Below, piece after piece: positions 34,800-45,321 of a stretch of DNA of 64,000 bases. Within the stretch, counting starts at the first letter, position 1; each line of letters begins with the position of its first letter. The position numbers and the translations under genes were made by a program. This DNA comes from Pseudomonas fluorescens (GTDB taxonomy: Bacteria; Pseudomonadota; Gammaproteobacteria; Pseudomonadales; Pseudomonadaceae). The DNA lies in NCBI RefSeq assembly GCF_005938625.1, contig NZ_VCNJ01000008.1, forward strand, positions 248,001 to 312,000, in the 5' to 3' direction. The notes beneath the pieces are model-generated. The model did no database searches. It saw only the letters and a list, made by a program, of their open reading frames with translations, and had not been told where the DNA came from.

Positions 34800-37700
34800 T
34801 CAGTTGACCGTGACCTGACCGAGGGCGGCTTTCGCTTCCTGGGCCTGATGCTGCGGCGCGTAGACCTGTTTGAAACGCACCGGAGGCAGGTTGAACTGGC
34901 CCTTTTGCGAGAAGCGCACCAGATGGCGCAGGCGCAATTCGCCGCTCAACGCATCGACGGGCACCGCATAAGCCAGTTGCCCCGGTTCGAATCGCGCCTT
35001 CTCCAGTGCGGTCGGCTCGGTACCGTCCTTGCCCCGCAACTTGATGCCCCACGTCGTGCGCTCGACATCGGCGCCCGGTGGCAGCGGCACTTCGAGCATG
35101 CCGTAGCGCAGCGGTTTCGGCGCTTTGCTGGTGAGGATCACTTCGTCCAGATACAGGCTGTCGCTGGACAGCGGCTTGGTGCCGATCGGCTCCAGTTTGA
35201 AGGTGAAGGCTTCATCGCCCGGCACCAGTCGCGACAGGCGACGGGTGATGGTCACGGCCATTGGATCGACCGGCGGCTGCTGGGTCTGGAAGCTCAACGC
35301 CGCACGCAGTGGGCGCTCCTGAGTCCCCGACACCGTCAACACACCCGGCACCGGCGTGGCGCCCTGCCAAGTCCAGTACATCTCACCGGTTGCACCGTAG
35401 TTTTTCTTCCAGCCTTCACCCGGTGTGAGGGCAATAGTCGGCGACGCCTGGGCGATGCTGCGTTGCAACCAGGTCAGCGCCAGCGCACGTTCGAGGGTCG
35501 ATTGCTGTGGCAGCAGACGTTGCAGCAGCGCTTGCGCACGAGCCTGATCGAACGGTTGCAGCGACAGGTTCAGCGCTTCGGCAAACGGCTGCGAGCTGAC
35601 CGACAGACGTTGTTGCGCAGCGCCCACTTGACGATTGAACGCGTCTGGCAAGGCCACTTTTGACTGCGCGGCCAAAGAGGCGGTCAACACCCGCGCCGCC
35701 GCCAGTCCGAGCGCCGAATCCGGATCGCTCATCACCAGACTGTCTTCGCCATCGGCGAGCATGGTTTCAGCATTGCCTTCGCCGGCCTTGGCCAGATCCT
35801 CCATCAAACCGCTGAGCAGCGTGTTCACCGGCAAATGCATCTGCTTGGCGAACGACAGAATCAGCGCCCGTTGCAGCAACGGCGTGTTCGGCGCCTGCTT
35901 GGCGTACACCTCCAGCACGCGCTGCCAGTGCTCCGGCGGCAGGGTCAACTCCAGTACCTGACTGGCATTGAAGTCAGCGTAATAAGCGTAAGCGGTGAGG
36001 AATGCATCCGGCTCTCCGTCGTAACCCCACCAGGTGAAGCTCGCCGATGGCCCGGCCATTTGCACCAGACGCAGACGGCTGTTCTGCATGATCAGACGCA
36101 AGCGATCGCGGATCTGCGGATTCGACGCCAGCGACGGATAAGCAATGCTCAGTGGCAGCAAACGGCTGGCCGTCTGTTCAACGCCGCCGTACGGATAGCT
36201 GAGCAGATCATCGAGTGCCGAGCGGAACAACGCTTGCGGACTGTCATCCAGACGCAGGCGAATATCGCTGGCGTCGGCCGGCAGACTCAACGGCGTGTCA
36301 CCGCTGGCGACATCGAGGCTTTGCGTTTGCGTCACTTGCCAGCCGTCACCGGTCGCACTCAGGCGCACGGTGAGGGCGTCGGCGGTTTTGCCGTCCTGCA
36401 CCAACTCCGCCATCCACTCGCCGGAAGCCAGGGCGAACGCCGGCAGCGGCAGGTAGTTGATGCCGTTGTTCAGGGTTACCGGCAGGCGTTGCTCGGCACC
36501 CGCGTAGTGAGTGACCAGTTCAGCCTTGACCGGTTTCTCGGCCTGACTGAACGCGAATATGCCGAGTTGCGGCTGATCGCCCTTACGGAATTTGCTCGGG
36601 CCGCTCCACTTCAGGTACAGCGGTTTTTCCGAACGAACGAATTGCTTCTTCTGCCCGACCTGACCGTCATCGGCGATGGCGCGGGCGGTGATGCGCCAGC
36701 GGGTCAGCGAGTCCGGCATCTTGAAGGTGAAACGGGTTTTGCCGTCGGCACCGGTCAACAACTCCGGCTGCCACGCGGCGGTATCGACGTCTTCACGACG
36801 CGGACGCTCCAGCACTTTCACCCCACGCTCGCTGCGGTTGGCTTTGCCCGGTGCGCCGGGGCTGCCCGGCAACGCGACGTCGTAACTGATGAACGACAGG
36901 CTGGCGCTGGTGCGCACGTTGTTGCGGCGCGGGTGATAGAAGAACTGGTCGATGGTCGGCGCGACTTCCGGTTGCAACGCGTAGACCATTTCGTCGACGA
37001 CGCTGACGGTCAGATGCGCCGGTACTGCTTTGCCGGCGAACTGTGTGGTCAGGTCAACCGTGACGGTATCGCCCGGCAGATACACCGCTTTGTCAGTGCT
37101 GATCGCCACGTCGATTTGCGGCGCGACCACTTTGATCCCGGCGTTCTGGAAGCTGTACTGACCGCCCTTGGTGTAGAGCACGGAAAAAGTCAGGTTCGGC
37201 GCGAAGTTGTCCTTCACCGGGATACGCGCGCGGTATTGGGTGTCGCTGAGTTTTTCCAGCTTCAGCCAATCACCGCCCTTGGCCAGCAGCGCAGTGGCTT
37301 CGACCTTGTCACGTTCCAGCGACAGCAATGCATCGCTGACCGGTTCCGGGAACGTGATCAGTGCCAGCGCTTCATCTCCAGCCTTGTACTCGGGTTTATC
37401 GAGGACGATTTCTACGGTGCCCGGCACTGCTTTCACGCCGTCGCCAGTGACCGAATGCCCGGTTGCCCCGAGCACGCGACCGTGTTGATCCTTGAGCGTC
37501 AGGTTGTAAGTGCCGGGACGATCAAAGGCCAGACTGAAGCCCTTGTCCGTCGCCGCCAGTTTGCCTTCGCCCGTGCTCTGGTCTTCCAGACGCACCCAGC
37601 CATACGTGCTCGGCGTCACCGCTTTGCTTTGCTCGGTGCCGCCCTCGTTGGCGTAACTGAACGCAACCTTGTCGCCGACCGCACTGAAGCGTTGCGGAGC

Positions 37701-39374
37701 GCTCAAGCGGAAGCTCGCCGCGCCACGGTCGATGAGGATTTCCTTGGTGGTCTTGACCCGATACGCCGCGCCATCGCTGGCGAACACGGTGAGCATGTAG
37801 CGGCTCGGTTTGTCGGCAGCCGGCAGGTCGAGGGTCGCGTTACCTTTGCTGTCGGTGGTCAGTTCGGTGCTGGTCAGTTCCACCGGGAATTGCCCGAGGT
37901 ATTGCAGCTCGTTGTCGACCATCGACAGTTGCTGGGCACGCAGGCTCAGGGTCAGCTTGGCGTTGGCCACCGGTTTGCCGTCCGGGTAGAGCAACACCAG
38001 ATTGCCTTTGACCGGTTCGCCGGTGCGGTAATCCTGCTTGGCCAGATTCAGTGAGATTTCGAAGTGCGGTTTGATGTATTCCGCCACTCGGAACGCGCTG
38101 CTGTAGGCCTGATCCTTGTAGTTGAAACGAATCTCGTAGCCGCCCGCCACCGCGTTGTCCGGCAACTGGAAACGGCCCTGAGTACCGGCCTTCGAATCGA
38201 GTTTCAAATCGAGGTGCTGCAACTCGGTGCCGGTGGCATCGAGCACACTGACCGTGACATCCGCTGCACCCGGCAACACCGAATCCCGCGCATTCTTGAA
38301 CTCGCGACCGACGATCTTCAGCGACACCCAATCACCCGGGCGATACAGCGGCCGGTCGGTGAAGGCATACAGTTTGGTGTCATAGATTTCGCTGTCGTAA
38401 TAGAAGTTTTCCGAGACGAATACACCGCCCTCTTCGTCCTCGCCGATGACGAACGAACGCTCAGGGCTGACGTGTTTCAGCCGCAGCAAGCCATCGGCAT
38501 CGGTGGCACCGCTGCTCATCACGCCGAGGCCGTCAGTCCACAGCACGTTAACCTTCGGCACCGAACTGCCTTCATGTTTGCGCGCAGCCCAGACCAGCAA
38601 TTCATCACCGGCAATCTTGCTCACCGCGACGGTGTTGGAGACGAAGACCATGGTGGTCGCACGGTATTTACCGATCAGCGCTTCAACCAGATACAGACCC
38701 GGTTTCAGATTGCCCAGCGGGATGTAAACGTTACCCGGCGCGACACTGACGAAATCGCTGGAAGACCCGGCCAGATTGACCCCGGCCGGCGGCTCAATCG
38801 GCTTGGCCTGCCACAACGGATAACGGAACTGGCTGACCACCGGCAGACCCGGGATCAGCGCAAATTGCGGCTGTGCGTCGTACGGCGTCGGCGCGGCAAT
38901 GGCGTTACCCATCTTCAGTTCCGGCACTTCCTCGGTAACCTGTTTGCGCGACTCGTAAGAGAACGCGCGTTGCATCACTCGACGGGATTTTCGATACCAG
39001 TTGTCCCACAGGTACGCGAGGGTGTTGGACAGGCCTTCGCCCTTGAACTGGCCATCGCTGACGACGCGGTGCAGGTTCTTCTGGCGCTTGAGGAAATCCA
39101 GCGGCTTGTCGATGCGATACACGCGAATGTCGGCGCCGCCATACGGTTCCATGCGGAAACGACGGTAATCACGGCCCGGCGCTTCGAGGCGCACCATCGC
39201 CTGTTCGTCGGCAGCAAAGCTGCTATCGGCCAGCAGGAAGAAGCTTTCACCGGAGACCGGCGTGTAGCCACTCGGCTCGACCGAATCTTCGGCGTTGACG
39301 GTGGCCAATGGCAGCAACAGCGCCAGCAGCAAAGGAATTCGGGAGCAGAGTCGCAACATGCGGGCACCGGTCAT
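34800..39374 (-). CDS. yfaS: YfaS-type bacterial alpha-2-macroglobulin
   Basis: 1524 aa, periplasmic, related to the protease-trapping alpha-2-macroglobulins. ATG 39374 overlaps the yfaT stop (ATGA), giving a signal peptide ([14 protein letters not shown]). Many MG-like beta-sandwich domains follow, then the alpha-2-macroglobulin and terpenoid-toroid region. At the position of the thioester CxEQ the protein reads YGGVEQT (Gly1064-Gln1067), so the reactive cysteine is missing, as in the E. coli YfaS (yfa) branch. Protease capture would therefore have to be non-covalent. Confidence 0.93.
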   Translation of the reverse strand: MTGARMLRLCSRIPLLLALLLPLATVNAEDSVEPSGYTPVSGESFFLLADSSFAADEQAMVRLEAPGRDYRRFRMEPYGGADIRVYRIDKPLDFLKRQKNLHRVVSDGQFKGEGLSNTLAYLWDNWYRKSRRVMQRAFSYESRKQVTEEVPELKMGNAIAAPTPYDAQPQFALIPGLPVVSQFRYPLWQAKPIEPPAGVNLAGSSSDFVSVAPGNVYIPLGNLKPGLYLVEALIGKYRATTMVFVSNTVAVSKIAGDELLVWAARKHEGSSVPKVNVLWTDGLGVMSSGATDADGLLRLKHVSPERSFVIGEDEEGGVFVSENFYYDSEIYDTKLYAFTDRPLYRPGDWVSLKIVGREFKNARDSVLPGAADVTVSVLDATGTELQHLDLKLDSKAGTQGRFQLPDNAVAGGYEIRFNYKDQAYSSAFRVAEYIKPHFEISLNLAKQDYRTGEPVKGNLVLLYPDGKPVANAKLTLSLRAQQLSMVDNELQYLGQFPVELTSTELTTDSKGNATLDLPAADKPSRYMLTVFASDGAAYRVKTTKEILIDRGAASFRLSAPQRFSAVGDKVAFSYANEGGTEQSKAVTPSTYGWVRLEDQSTGEGKLAATDKGFSLAFDRPGTYNLTLKDQHGRVLGATGHSVTGDGVKAVPGTVEIVLDKPEYKAGDEALALITFPEPVSDALLSLERDKVEATALLAKGGDWLKLEKLSDTQYRARIPVKDNFAPNLTFSVLYTKGGQYSFQNAGIKVVAPQIDVAISTDKAVYLPGDTVTVDLTTQFAGKAVPAHLTVSVVDEMVYALQPEVAPTIDQFFYHPRRNNVRTSASLSFISYDVALPGSPGAPGKANRSERGVKVLERPRREDVDTAAWQPELLTGADGKTRFTFKMPDSLTRWRITARAIADDGQVGQKKQFVRSEKPLYLKWSGPSKFRKGDQPQLGIFAFSQAEKPVKAELVTHYAGAEQRLPVTLNNGINYLPLPAFALASGEWMAELVQDGKTADALTVRLSATGDGWQVTQTQSLDVASGDTPLSLPADASDIRLRLDDSPQALFRSALDDLLSYPYGGVEQTASRLLPLSIAYPSLASNPQIRDRLRLIMQNSRLRLVQMAGPSASFTWWGYDGEPDAFLTAYAYYADFNASQVLELTLPPEHWQRVLEVYAKQAPNTPLLQRALILSFAKQMHLPVNTLLSGLMEDLAKAGEGNAETMLADGEDSLVMSDPDSALGLAAARVLTASLAAQSKVALPDAFNRQVGAAQQRLSVSSQPFAEALNLSLQPFDQARAQALLQRLLPQQSTLERALALTWLQRSIAQASPTIALTPGEGWKKNYGATGEMYWTWQGATPVPGVLTVSGTQERPLRAALSFQTQQPPVDPMAVTITRRLSRLVPGDEAFTFKLEPIGTKPLSSDSLYLDEVILTSKAPKPLRYGMLEVPLPPGADVERTTWGIKLRGKDGTEPTALEKARFEPGQLAYAVPVDALSGELRLRHLVRFSQKGQFNLPPVRFKQVYAPQHQAQEAKAALGQVTVN

Positions 39375-40021
39375 TGGGAGAGAAAGTTCAGTCGATAGAC
39401 GCCGATGAAGTTGGGGTTGGCTGCGTCGGGTATCCATCGGGTGTCCTTCCATGTCATGAGTTGCTGCAGGCTTGCTGAACGCATGCCGTTGTCAGTAGGG
39501 GTGGTGGTGCCGGTGTGATAGGCGATGTAGCGGCCCATCCAGATCATCAGGTGCTGGTCGTCGCCCTGATCGAAAAACATCAGATCACCGGGCCGCGCCT
39601 GCGACACGTCACGGCTGACCAGGTGGCTGTTGAACTGAATCAGTTTGATCGCGTTGACGTACGGCCCGACCTTGCCACCGCCCTGCTGCCATTGCTGGGC
39701 GAGCTTGCGCTGCTCATCGCTGAGCGACAGTTCCGGCGGCAGATAACGATTGGACAGGCCATTGCTGCGCAGCCATTTGTCGTCGTGGACTTTCAGCGCT
39801 TCGTTGGCGGCAAAACGCACCAGCCCGGCACAGTCCTGCTGATACCAGCGCGGGCTCGGGCCCTGGCTCAGTTGCTCCTGGGCGATGCGCACGAACCAGG
39901 CGCGGAACACCTGGGACTGCGCCGGATCCAGTGCAGGTGCTTCAACGGCGCGGGCGCCCGCGCTGAGTAACAGCGCGAGCAGGCCGAGGCTGCGGATCAG
40001 TGTGGTCACAGCGCTTTCCAT
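39371..40021 (-). CDS. yfaT: YfaT-like periplasmic protein (DUF1175)
   Basis: 216 aa, with a signal peptide ([13 protein letters not shown]). ATG 40021 is taken; a GTG at 40009 overlapping the yfaA stop (GTGA) would also give the signal peptide. Conserved DUF1175 features: [19 protein letters not shown] near residue 55 and [24 protein letters not shown]. The Cys and His residues in these blocks resemble an NlpC/P60-type amidase active site. Acts in the periplasm with YfaS; the overlap with yfaS means joint translation. Confidence 0.83.
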   Translation of the reverse strand: MESAVTTLIRSLGLLALLLSAGARAVEAPALDPAQSQVFRAWFVRIAQEQLSQGPSPRWYQQDCAGLVRFAANEALKVHDDKWLRSNGLSNRYLPPELSLSDEQRKLAQQWQQGGGKVGPYVNAIKLIQFNSHLVSRDVSQARPGDLMFFDQGDDQHLMIWMGRYIAYHTGTTTPTDNGMRSASLQQLMTWKDTRWIPDAANPNFIGVYRLNFLSQ

Positions 40022-41730
40022 TCCAGCGGCAACCATTGCCAGTGGCCGTCTGGTTCACTGCCTTCGGGCAAGGTCAGGGCATATTTGCCATAGCCGCCGA
40101 GGGTGCGCAGTTTCGGGATCAGGTAGGTTTGCGCGGCGTTGTAAAACACCGGTTCCATGTCCTGCGGCAGGCTGTCGAGGGTTTCCTGCTGCATCAGCTG
40201 CGCCATCGAATCCGGGCCGAAGTAGATCGGCATCAGCACATCTTGGGGCAGCACATCGGCCATCGGCGGGAAGCGTTTGTCGAGGGTGCCGAGGGCCTTG
40301 TCGACGAGTTTGTCGTCGAGGGAAAACAGCAGCGTCGAACCGTGACGGGCGAGGCTGACTTTCATGAAAGCCTTGCCGGAAATCGCGTCCGGGTTTTCGG
40401 CAGTCTTCGCCGCATACGGGCCGAAGTTGGAGCTGACCTGACGCTGCCAGACGTGGTTCTGGCCTTCTTGTTTCTCGACCACCGGGAAGACGTTTTCGTC
40501 GACATTGGCCTCGAACGCACCAACCATCGAACCGAACAGCTTGCCGAGGTCGCCATCAAGTTTGCTGCTGTCCTCGTCTTTCAGACTGGCCACCAGCAAC
40601 GGCGTGTACAAACGCGAATCGGCGTACCAGCACAGGCCTGCCGCGCCGGCCACGTGTTCGGTGAGTGTCTGCGCCACGGCTTCTTCAGCGCCGAGTTTTA
40701 CCAACAGCGGCTTTTGCGGCTCGGCCGCGACCGGCAGAGTTACGCAGGCACTGGCACCCAGCGGCATCGCTTGCCAGACCGGTTTGAAATCGAAGTCTGG
40801 CTGGTTTTCCAGTTCGTCCATGGCCAGGTAGCTGTGCCAACCCTTGTCGTCCATGTCGAAGCGCAGCCCGGCGAAGTTCGGGATAAAGCGCTGATAACCC
40901 ATGGCCAGAACACTGGAATTGACCGAAAGGCGTTGCTTGGTTTCCGGAGTTTTCGCCGGCAGGCCGAACGCTTCAGGGAACAGTTTTTCGCCATTGAGCA
41001 ACGCCGCCAGCGCTTGTGGCGAGACGTGGCCCGACTCCTCGGATACGCCGCTTTCCGGGTCGTAGTACTTGGCCGGATTGGACAGCACCACCAGTTTGTC
41101 GCCGTGGGAGGCGAACAGCAGGGCTTTGCTGGCGTTATAGGTCAGTTGATACAGCGGCACGCTATCGCCGCCGACTTTGAGTTCGCCCATCTGACTGAGC
41201 TGCGTGTCATCCAGTGCAACTTTCGCCAGCGGCTCGAGCAGTTTCGCCAGACCGCCGCGATCCATCACCAGCAGGAAATCCTTCAAGCGACCATCCGCGC
41301 CACGCCACAACGCCACGTCAGCCGGTTGATCGAAAAGCTGTTCGATCAGGCTGTCCTGCAACTTCAGATCATGCTCGTAGATGATCCGGCGCAGACTGCC
41401 GATCAGCCCGAGACGATCGGCATGGGTCTCGTAATAGAAGACGAAATCTTCGGTGAGCGTGGCCTTGAGGAACGGCACCGTCAGCAAGTCCTTGGGCAAC
41501 TGGCTCAGCGAGCGGGTTTCCAGCAACGCATCCGGACGGCTCAGGCCAAGTTTGTCACTGGCCAATTCCGCAGGCGGCGCCTTGGGTTTGAGCAGCAGCC
41601 AGCCAAAACCACCCGCCACACCGGCCACCAGGCACAGCCCGGCCAGCAGCAAAGGCCAGCGTCGCGAAGGTTTGGCCGCTGGCGTGTCGGCAGCCGAAGT
41701 CACAGTGTTATCGCTCATCTTCTCGCTCAT
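40006..41730 (-). CDS. yfaA: YfaA-like protein (DUF2138)
   Basis: 574 aa, anchored by one N-terminal membrane helix ([22 protein letters not shown], residues about 26-47) after a short cytoplasmic tail. The periplasmic DUF2138 part runs from about residue 55 to the end (for example [28 protein letters not shown]). It is the first gene of the yfaATSQP-like run and ends within the yfaT start. No enzymatic motif is seen. A role with the YfaS macroglobulin is inferred from its constant linkage. Confidence 0.85.
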   Translation of the reverse strand: MSEKMSDNTVTSAADTPAAKPSRRWPLLLAGLCLVAGVAGGFGWLLLKPKAPPAELASDKLGLSRPDALLETRSLSQLPKDLLTVPFLKATLTEDFVFYYETHADRLGLIGSLRRIIYEHDLKLQDSLIEQLFDQPADVALWRGADGRLKDFLLVMDRGGLAKLLEPLAKVALDDTQLSQMGELKVGGDSVPLYQLTYNASKALLFASHGDKLVVLSNPAKYYDPESGVSEESGHVSPQALAALLNGEKLFPEAFGLPAKTPETKQRLSVNSSVLAMGYQRFIPNFAGLRFDMDDKGWHSYLAMDELENQPDFDFKPVWQAMPLGASACVTLPVAAEPQKPLLVKLGAEEAVAQTLTEHVAGAAGLCWYADSRLYTPLLVASLKDEDSSKLDGDLGKLFGSMVGAFEANVDENVFPVVEKQEGQNHVWQRQVSSNFGPYAAKTAENPDAISGKAFMKVSLARHGSTLLFSLDDKLVDKALGTLDKRFPPMADVLPQDVLMPIYFGPDSMAQLMQQETLDSLPQDMEPVFYNAAQTYLIPKLRTLGGYGKYALTLPEGSEPDGHWQWLPLEWKAL

Positions 41731-41774
41731 TTCCCAAAGCTCAGGATTTCATCCGTGGCGGGATGCTTAAATGC

Positions 41775-42566
41775 TTAATAGTTGAAAGTCTTGACTAGCA
41801 GCAGATCACCGATCGCCCGCAGGGGAACGATGAACGTTTCGCGTTTTTCGTCGACGGTGTTTTCGTTGAGCACCAGCGTGATTTGCGAGGTGATCACCTC
41901 GTTCTGGTTGCTGGTCTCCTCGAAGTTATAGCCGCCGTTGCCGAAGTTGCCCCAGTAGTTGACGTAAACCAGATAGGTGCCATGCAGCGGCGCGGTCATG
42001 GTGAACATTTCCGGGCCCGGGCCATCGACGCCATCCGGGTCGAGCCCGCCGCCATTGCTCAGCGCCGGCTGCGCCCAGAACGCATGCTGACCGTCGGGAG
42101 TGACAATGTGCAGATCGAGTTCGGCTTTCGGATCGTCCCATCCCAAGACAAGACGAATCCGCGCCGGCGTGCGCAAATTGTTTGCTTCATAAAATTGCAC
42201 GCGCTTGAGCGACTGGCCTTCGGCGCTGATCACCTCGACGCTGTTGGAGCCCGCGCCGAACGCGTACGGCCGGGCGAAACGGCCCTGATCGTCGGTGTAC
42301 AGATTCAGTGGATTGCCATTCACCGCGAGGCTGTGCGGCGGGCGCATGTGCCCTATGGCCTTGAGTTGGCCCTGGATCATCGTGCGATTACGCTGGATGC
42401 CGCGATCGATCGGCGGCGTCGGGTAGGCGACTTGCGGGTTTTCCGTGCGATCGAGCAAGCCGTGATAGCGCCAGCCACCCACCGGCTCCGACAGCTCCGC
42501 ACTCGGCGCGGCCCACAGCGCGGGCGCGCAGGCCAACCCGATCAGCAGCCAAAGAAATGAACGCAT
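41775..42566 (-). CDS. yfaP: YfaP-like periplasmic protein (DUF2135), copy 1
   Basis: 263 aa, with a signal peptide (FLWLLIGLACAPALWA). The DUF2135 region includes IRLVLGWDDPKAELDLHIVTPDG and HGTYLVYVNYWG. It is the first gene of the minus-strand yfa locus and lies 45 bp upstream of yfaA. Together with the copy at the far end, the locus is flanked by two YfaP paralogs that have diverged well beyond recent duplication. Confidence 0.87.
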   Translation of the reverse strand: MRSFLWLLIGLACAPALWAAPSAELSEPVGGWRYHGLLDRTENPQVAYPTPPIDRGIQRNRTMIQGQLKAIGHMRPPHSLAVNGNPLNLYTDDQGRFARPYAFGAGSNSVEVISAEGQSLKRVQFYEANNLRTPARIRLVLGWDDPKAELDLHIVTPDGQHAFWAQPALSNGGGLDPDGVDGPGPEMFTMTAPLHGTYLVYVNYWGNFGNGGYNFEETSNQNEVITSQITLVLNENTVDEKRETFIVPLRAIGDLLLVKTFNY

Positions 42567-42760
42567 GTGATGCCTCCTGCCATGCCTGAACGAAACCTTG
42601 CACCCGATCCTCGGTACTTCACAGCGGTGAAAACTGCGTTTCGTCTGAAAGACCCGTGACTATGGGGTCGTAGAAGGCGCGAAGATTAGCGATTCGGCGG
42701 TTTTTTAACAATCGGATACATGTGCTTTTACCGTAGGAATAAAGCCGACGCGGTGGACGG

Positions 42761-42824
42761 TGAGCCGAATAGGCGTCATATTCGGCTCACAAAATGAGCC
42801 GAATAGCTTTTTCTATTCGGCTCA
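42761..42824. promoter_or_regulatory. Four alternating copies of an 11-bp unit before the Fic gene
   Basis: TGAGCCGAATA at 42761-42771 and 42795-42805, and its exact inverse TATTCGGCTCA at 42779-42789 and 42814-42824. The two dyads end 21 bp before the Fic start. The Fic protein carries a DNA-binding winged helix, so an autoregulatory operator is likely. The repeats can also fold as two hairpins. The rest of 42567-42845 shows no gene. Confidence 0.75.
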
Positions 42825-42845
42825 CGGACTCAAGGCAGGCAACGA

Positions 42846-43991
42846 ATGGCAACTCACTGGATCTGGCAGCAGCCCGATTGGCCCGACTTCAACTGGCAGG
42901 CAGAACGCCTGACGCCGTTGTTGCGCGAGTGTGTTCAGGCACAAGGCCAGTTGATGGGGATGGCCGGTTCGGTAGGTAACGCCTTGGGGGCCCAAACTGA
43001 ACTGGATGCCTTGCTGCAAAACATCGTGACCTCTTCAGCCATCGAAGGAGAGCAACTGAATGCCGGCTCCGTACGCTCATCTTTGGCGCGACGGTTGGGC
43101 CTGGAGTTGATCGAAGGCGATAAAGTCAGCCAACGCAGTGAAGGTCTGGCGCAGCTCATGCTTGATGCCACCCGTAGATTTGCCGAACCGTTGACGCTGG
43201 AACGCTTGCTGGAATGGCACCAATGGCTGTTTCCCGATCAAGAGGCTGACCTCACTGCACGCGCAATGCATGTGGGGGCACTACGCGGTGACGAGCCAAT
43301 GCAGGTGGTATCGGGTCGCATTGATCGTCCAACGGTTCATTTCGAGGCGCCACCTGGTAAAGGTCTTGAACAGCAGCTCGACCAATTTCTCCAATGGTTC
43401 GAGGCCAGCCAGCATCAGACAGCACTCGACCCAATACTACGCGCGGGCATCGCCCATTTCTGGTTCGTCACCTTGCATCCGTTCGATGATGGCAACGGTC
43501 GTCTGACCCGCACCATCACTGATCTGGCGCTGGCACAGGGCGAAGCGCAAACCATCCGTTTCTACGCCATGTCGGCGAGCATTCTGGATGATCGGTCCGG
43601 CTACTATCGGATTCTGGAATCGAGTCAAAAAGCCACACTGGATATCACTGAATGGCTCACATGGTTCCTGCAAACCTTGCTACGCAGCCTGCAACAAGCC
43701 ATCGCACGGATAGAAAGCGTGCTGGGCAAGACACGCTTCTGGCAGGCACACCGCGAGTCCGAACTTTCGGCGGAGCAGGTCAAAGTGCTTAACCGCCTGC
43801 TCGACGGCGGTGAGCGGGGCTTTGAGCACGGTATCAGCGCCGGACAATATCAAGCGGTGGCGAAAGTATCGAAGGCCACAGCGACCCGACACCTCGCGGA
43901 GTTGCTGGAGAAAGGTTGCCTGCAACGCTTGCCGGGAGGTGGCCGTAGCACGCGTTACCAGATCAATTATCCGGACAGAGCAGCACGTTAA
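42846..43991 (+). CDS. Class II Fic family protein with C-terminal winged helix
   Basis: 381 aa. AMPylating (or related) Fic enzyme. N-terminal DUF4172-type region. The inhibitory motif SSAIEG (63-68) matches (S/T)xxxE(G/N), which blocks the ATP site in class II Fic proteins. The catalytic motif HPFDDGNGR is at 211-219, with catalytic His211, and is intact. The C-terminal ~70 residues form a winged helix (AVAKVSKATATRHLAELLEKGCLQRL). This couples adenylyl transfer to DNA binding. ATG 42846 follows AAGGCAGGC. Targets unknown; no antitoxin gene is adjacent. Confidence 0.92.
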   Translation: MATHWIWQQPDWPDFNWQAERLTPLLRECVQAQGQLMGMAGSVGNALGAQTELDALLQNIVTSSAIEGEQLNAGSVRSSLARRLGLELIEGDKVSQRSEGLAQLMLDATRRFAEPLTLERLLEWHQWLFPDQEADLTARAMHVGALRGDEPMQVVSGRIDRPTVHFEAPPGKGLEQQLDQFLQWFEASQHQTALDPILRAGIAHFWFVTLHPFDDGNGRLTRTITDLALAQGEAQTIRFYAMSASILDDRSGYYRILESSQKATLDITEWLTWFLQTLLRSLQQAIARIESVLGKTRFWQAHRESELSAEQVKVLNRLLDGGERGFEHGISAGQYQAVAKVSKATATRHLAELLEKGCLQRLPGGGRSTRYQINYPDRAAR

Positions 43992-44103
43992 ACCCAACCG
44001 CCACAGAGTCATTTTTGCCCTTGAGGGCCGGCCTGCTCATTTGCCCATAACCCCCCTATCTGCTAGTGTCGCGCCGGTTTAACGTCAACCGGAAATCGCC
44101 GCC

Positions 44104-44346
44104 ATGGCCCGCAAAAAAGCTGCACTGGATTTCGAACAGTCCCTCGCCGACCTGCAAACATTGGTCGAGCGTCTGGAGAACGGTGAATTGTCGCTGGAAG
44201 ACTCGCTGACCGCTTTCGAGCAGGGCATCGGCCTGACCCGTGACTGCCAGGCAGCGCTGGCGCAAGCCGAGCAGAAGGTGCAGGTGCTGCTGGAGCGCGA
44301 TGGCGAACTCGCCGAGGAACCCTTCGACGCGGAACAGTCAGAATGA
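44104..44346 (+). CDS. xseB: Exodeoxyribonuclease VII small subunit
   Basis: 80-aa helical-hairpin subunit that pairs with XseA in a single-strand nuclease. The signature [26 protein letters not shown] is complete. ATG 44104. Its end overlaps ispA by four bases (ATGA), the standard xseB-ispA-dxs arrangement. Confidence 0.97.
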   Translation: MARKKAALDFEQSLADLQTLVERLENGELSLEDSLTAFEQGIGLTRDCQAALAQAEQKVQVLLERDGELAEEPFDAEQSE

Positions 44347-45230
44347 TTGCGGCGTACACGGCGAGCAGCCAGACCCGGGTCAACGCCGCTCTGGAAACCC
44401 TGTTCAATGCGCCGCTGCCGGAACTGGCGCGGCTTTACGAAGCCATGCGCTACAGCGTGATGAACGGCGGCAAACGCGTGCGTCCGCTGCTCGCCTACGC
44501 CGCGTGCGAAGCGCTCGGTGGCAAGGCTGAACAGGCCAACGGCGCAGCCTGCGCGGTTGAGCTGATCCACGCTTATTCGCTGGTTCACGATGACTTGCCG
44601 GCGATGGACGACGACGATCTGCGTCGCGGCCAGCCGACCACCCACAAAAAATTCGATGAAGCCTGCGCGATTCTTGCCGGTGATGGCTTGCAGAGTCTGG
44701 CCTTCAGCGCCCTGCTCGACCCGCGCCTGAGCGACTGCAGCAGCGACATCCGCCTGCAAATGGTCACCGCGCTGGCTAACGCCGCCGGCCCGGCAGGCAT
44801 GGTCGGCGGTCAAGCCATCGACCTTGGTTCGGTCGGCCTCAAACTCGATCAGAAAGCCCTCGAACAGATGCACCGGCACAAGACCGGCGCGCTGATCGAA
44901 GTCAGCGTCAAGCTCGGCGCTCTGGCCAGCGGCCGTGCCGAGAAGGATGAACTCAAGGCCTTGCAGACTTATGCACAGGCGATCGGCCTGGCCTTTCAGG
45001 TGCAGGACGACATCCTCGACGTCGAAAGCGATACCGAAACCCTCGGTAAACGCCAGGGCGCCGACATCGCTCGGGACAAGCCGACCTACCCGGCGCTGCT
45101 CGGTCTCGACGCCGCCAAGACCTACGCGCTGGAACTGCGCGACCAGGCCCTGCACGCCCTGCGACCGTTTGACGCGGCAGCCGAGCCGTTGCGCGAGCTG
45201 GCCCGGTATATCGTCGAGCGCCGCAGCTGA
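44343..45230 (+). CDS. ispA: Farnesyl diphosphate synthase (geranyltranstransferase)
   Basis: 295-aa prenyltransferase that makes farnesyl diphosphate from IPP and DMAPP for quinones and undecaprenyl phosphate. The first aspartate-rich motif is [15 protein letters not shown], with the chain-length region just before it, and the second motif is QDDILD. A typical [10 protein letters not shown] stretch lies near the C-terminus. ATG 44343 overlaps the xseB stop. Confidence 0.97.
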   Translation: MIAAYTASSQTRVNAALETLFNAPLPELARLYEAMRYSVMNGGKRVRPLLAYAACEALGGKAEQANGAACAVELIHAYSLVHDDLPAMDDDDLRRGQPTTHKKFDEACAILAGDGLQSLAFSALLDPRLSDCSSDIRLQMVTALANAAGPAGMVGGQAIDLGSVGLKLDQKALEQMHRHKTGALIEVSVKLGALASGRAEKDELKALQTYAQAIGLAFQVQDDILDVESDTETLGKRQGADIARDKPTYPALLGLDAAKTYALELRDQALHALRPFDAAAEPLRELARYIVERRS

Positions 45231-45321
45231 CGGCGAATCAGCCAAAAAAGACCAACGCGTGGGCAGGGGGCGATGCATCAGGTAAACTGCCGCATCTTCT
45301 ATACCTATAACGATTCGCCTG

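Noticed and set aside
34797..39398. Long plus-strand frames opposite yfaS and its neighbours
   Set aside because: They mirror the codon positions of genuine high-GC minus-strand genes and have no family motifs or ribosome sites.
45301..45321. dxs-specific promoter
   Set aside because: A TATAAC-like box is present but too close to the start and without a -35, so it is not listed as a feature.
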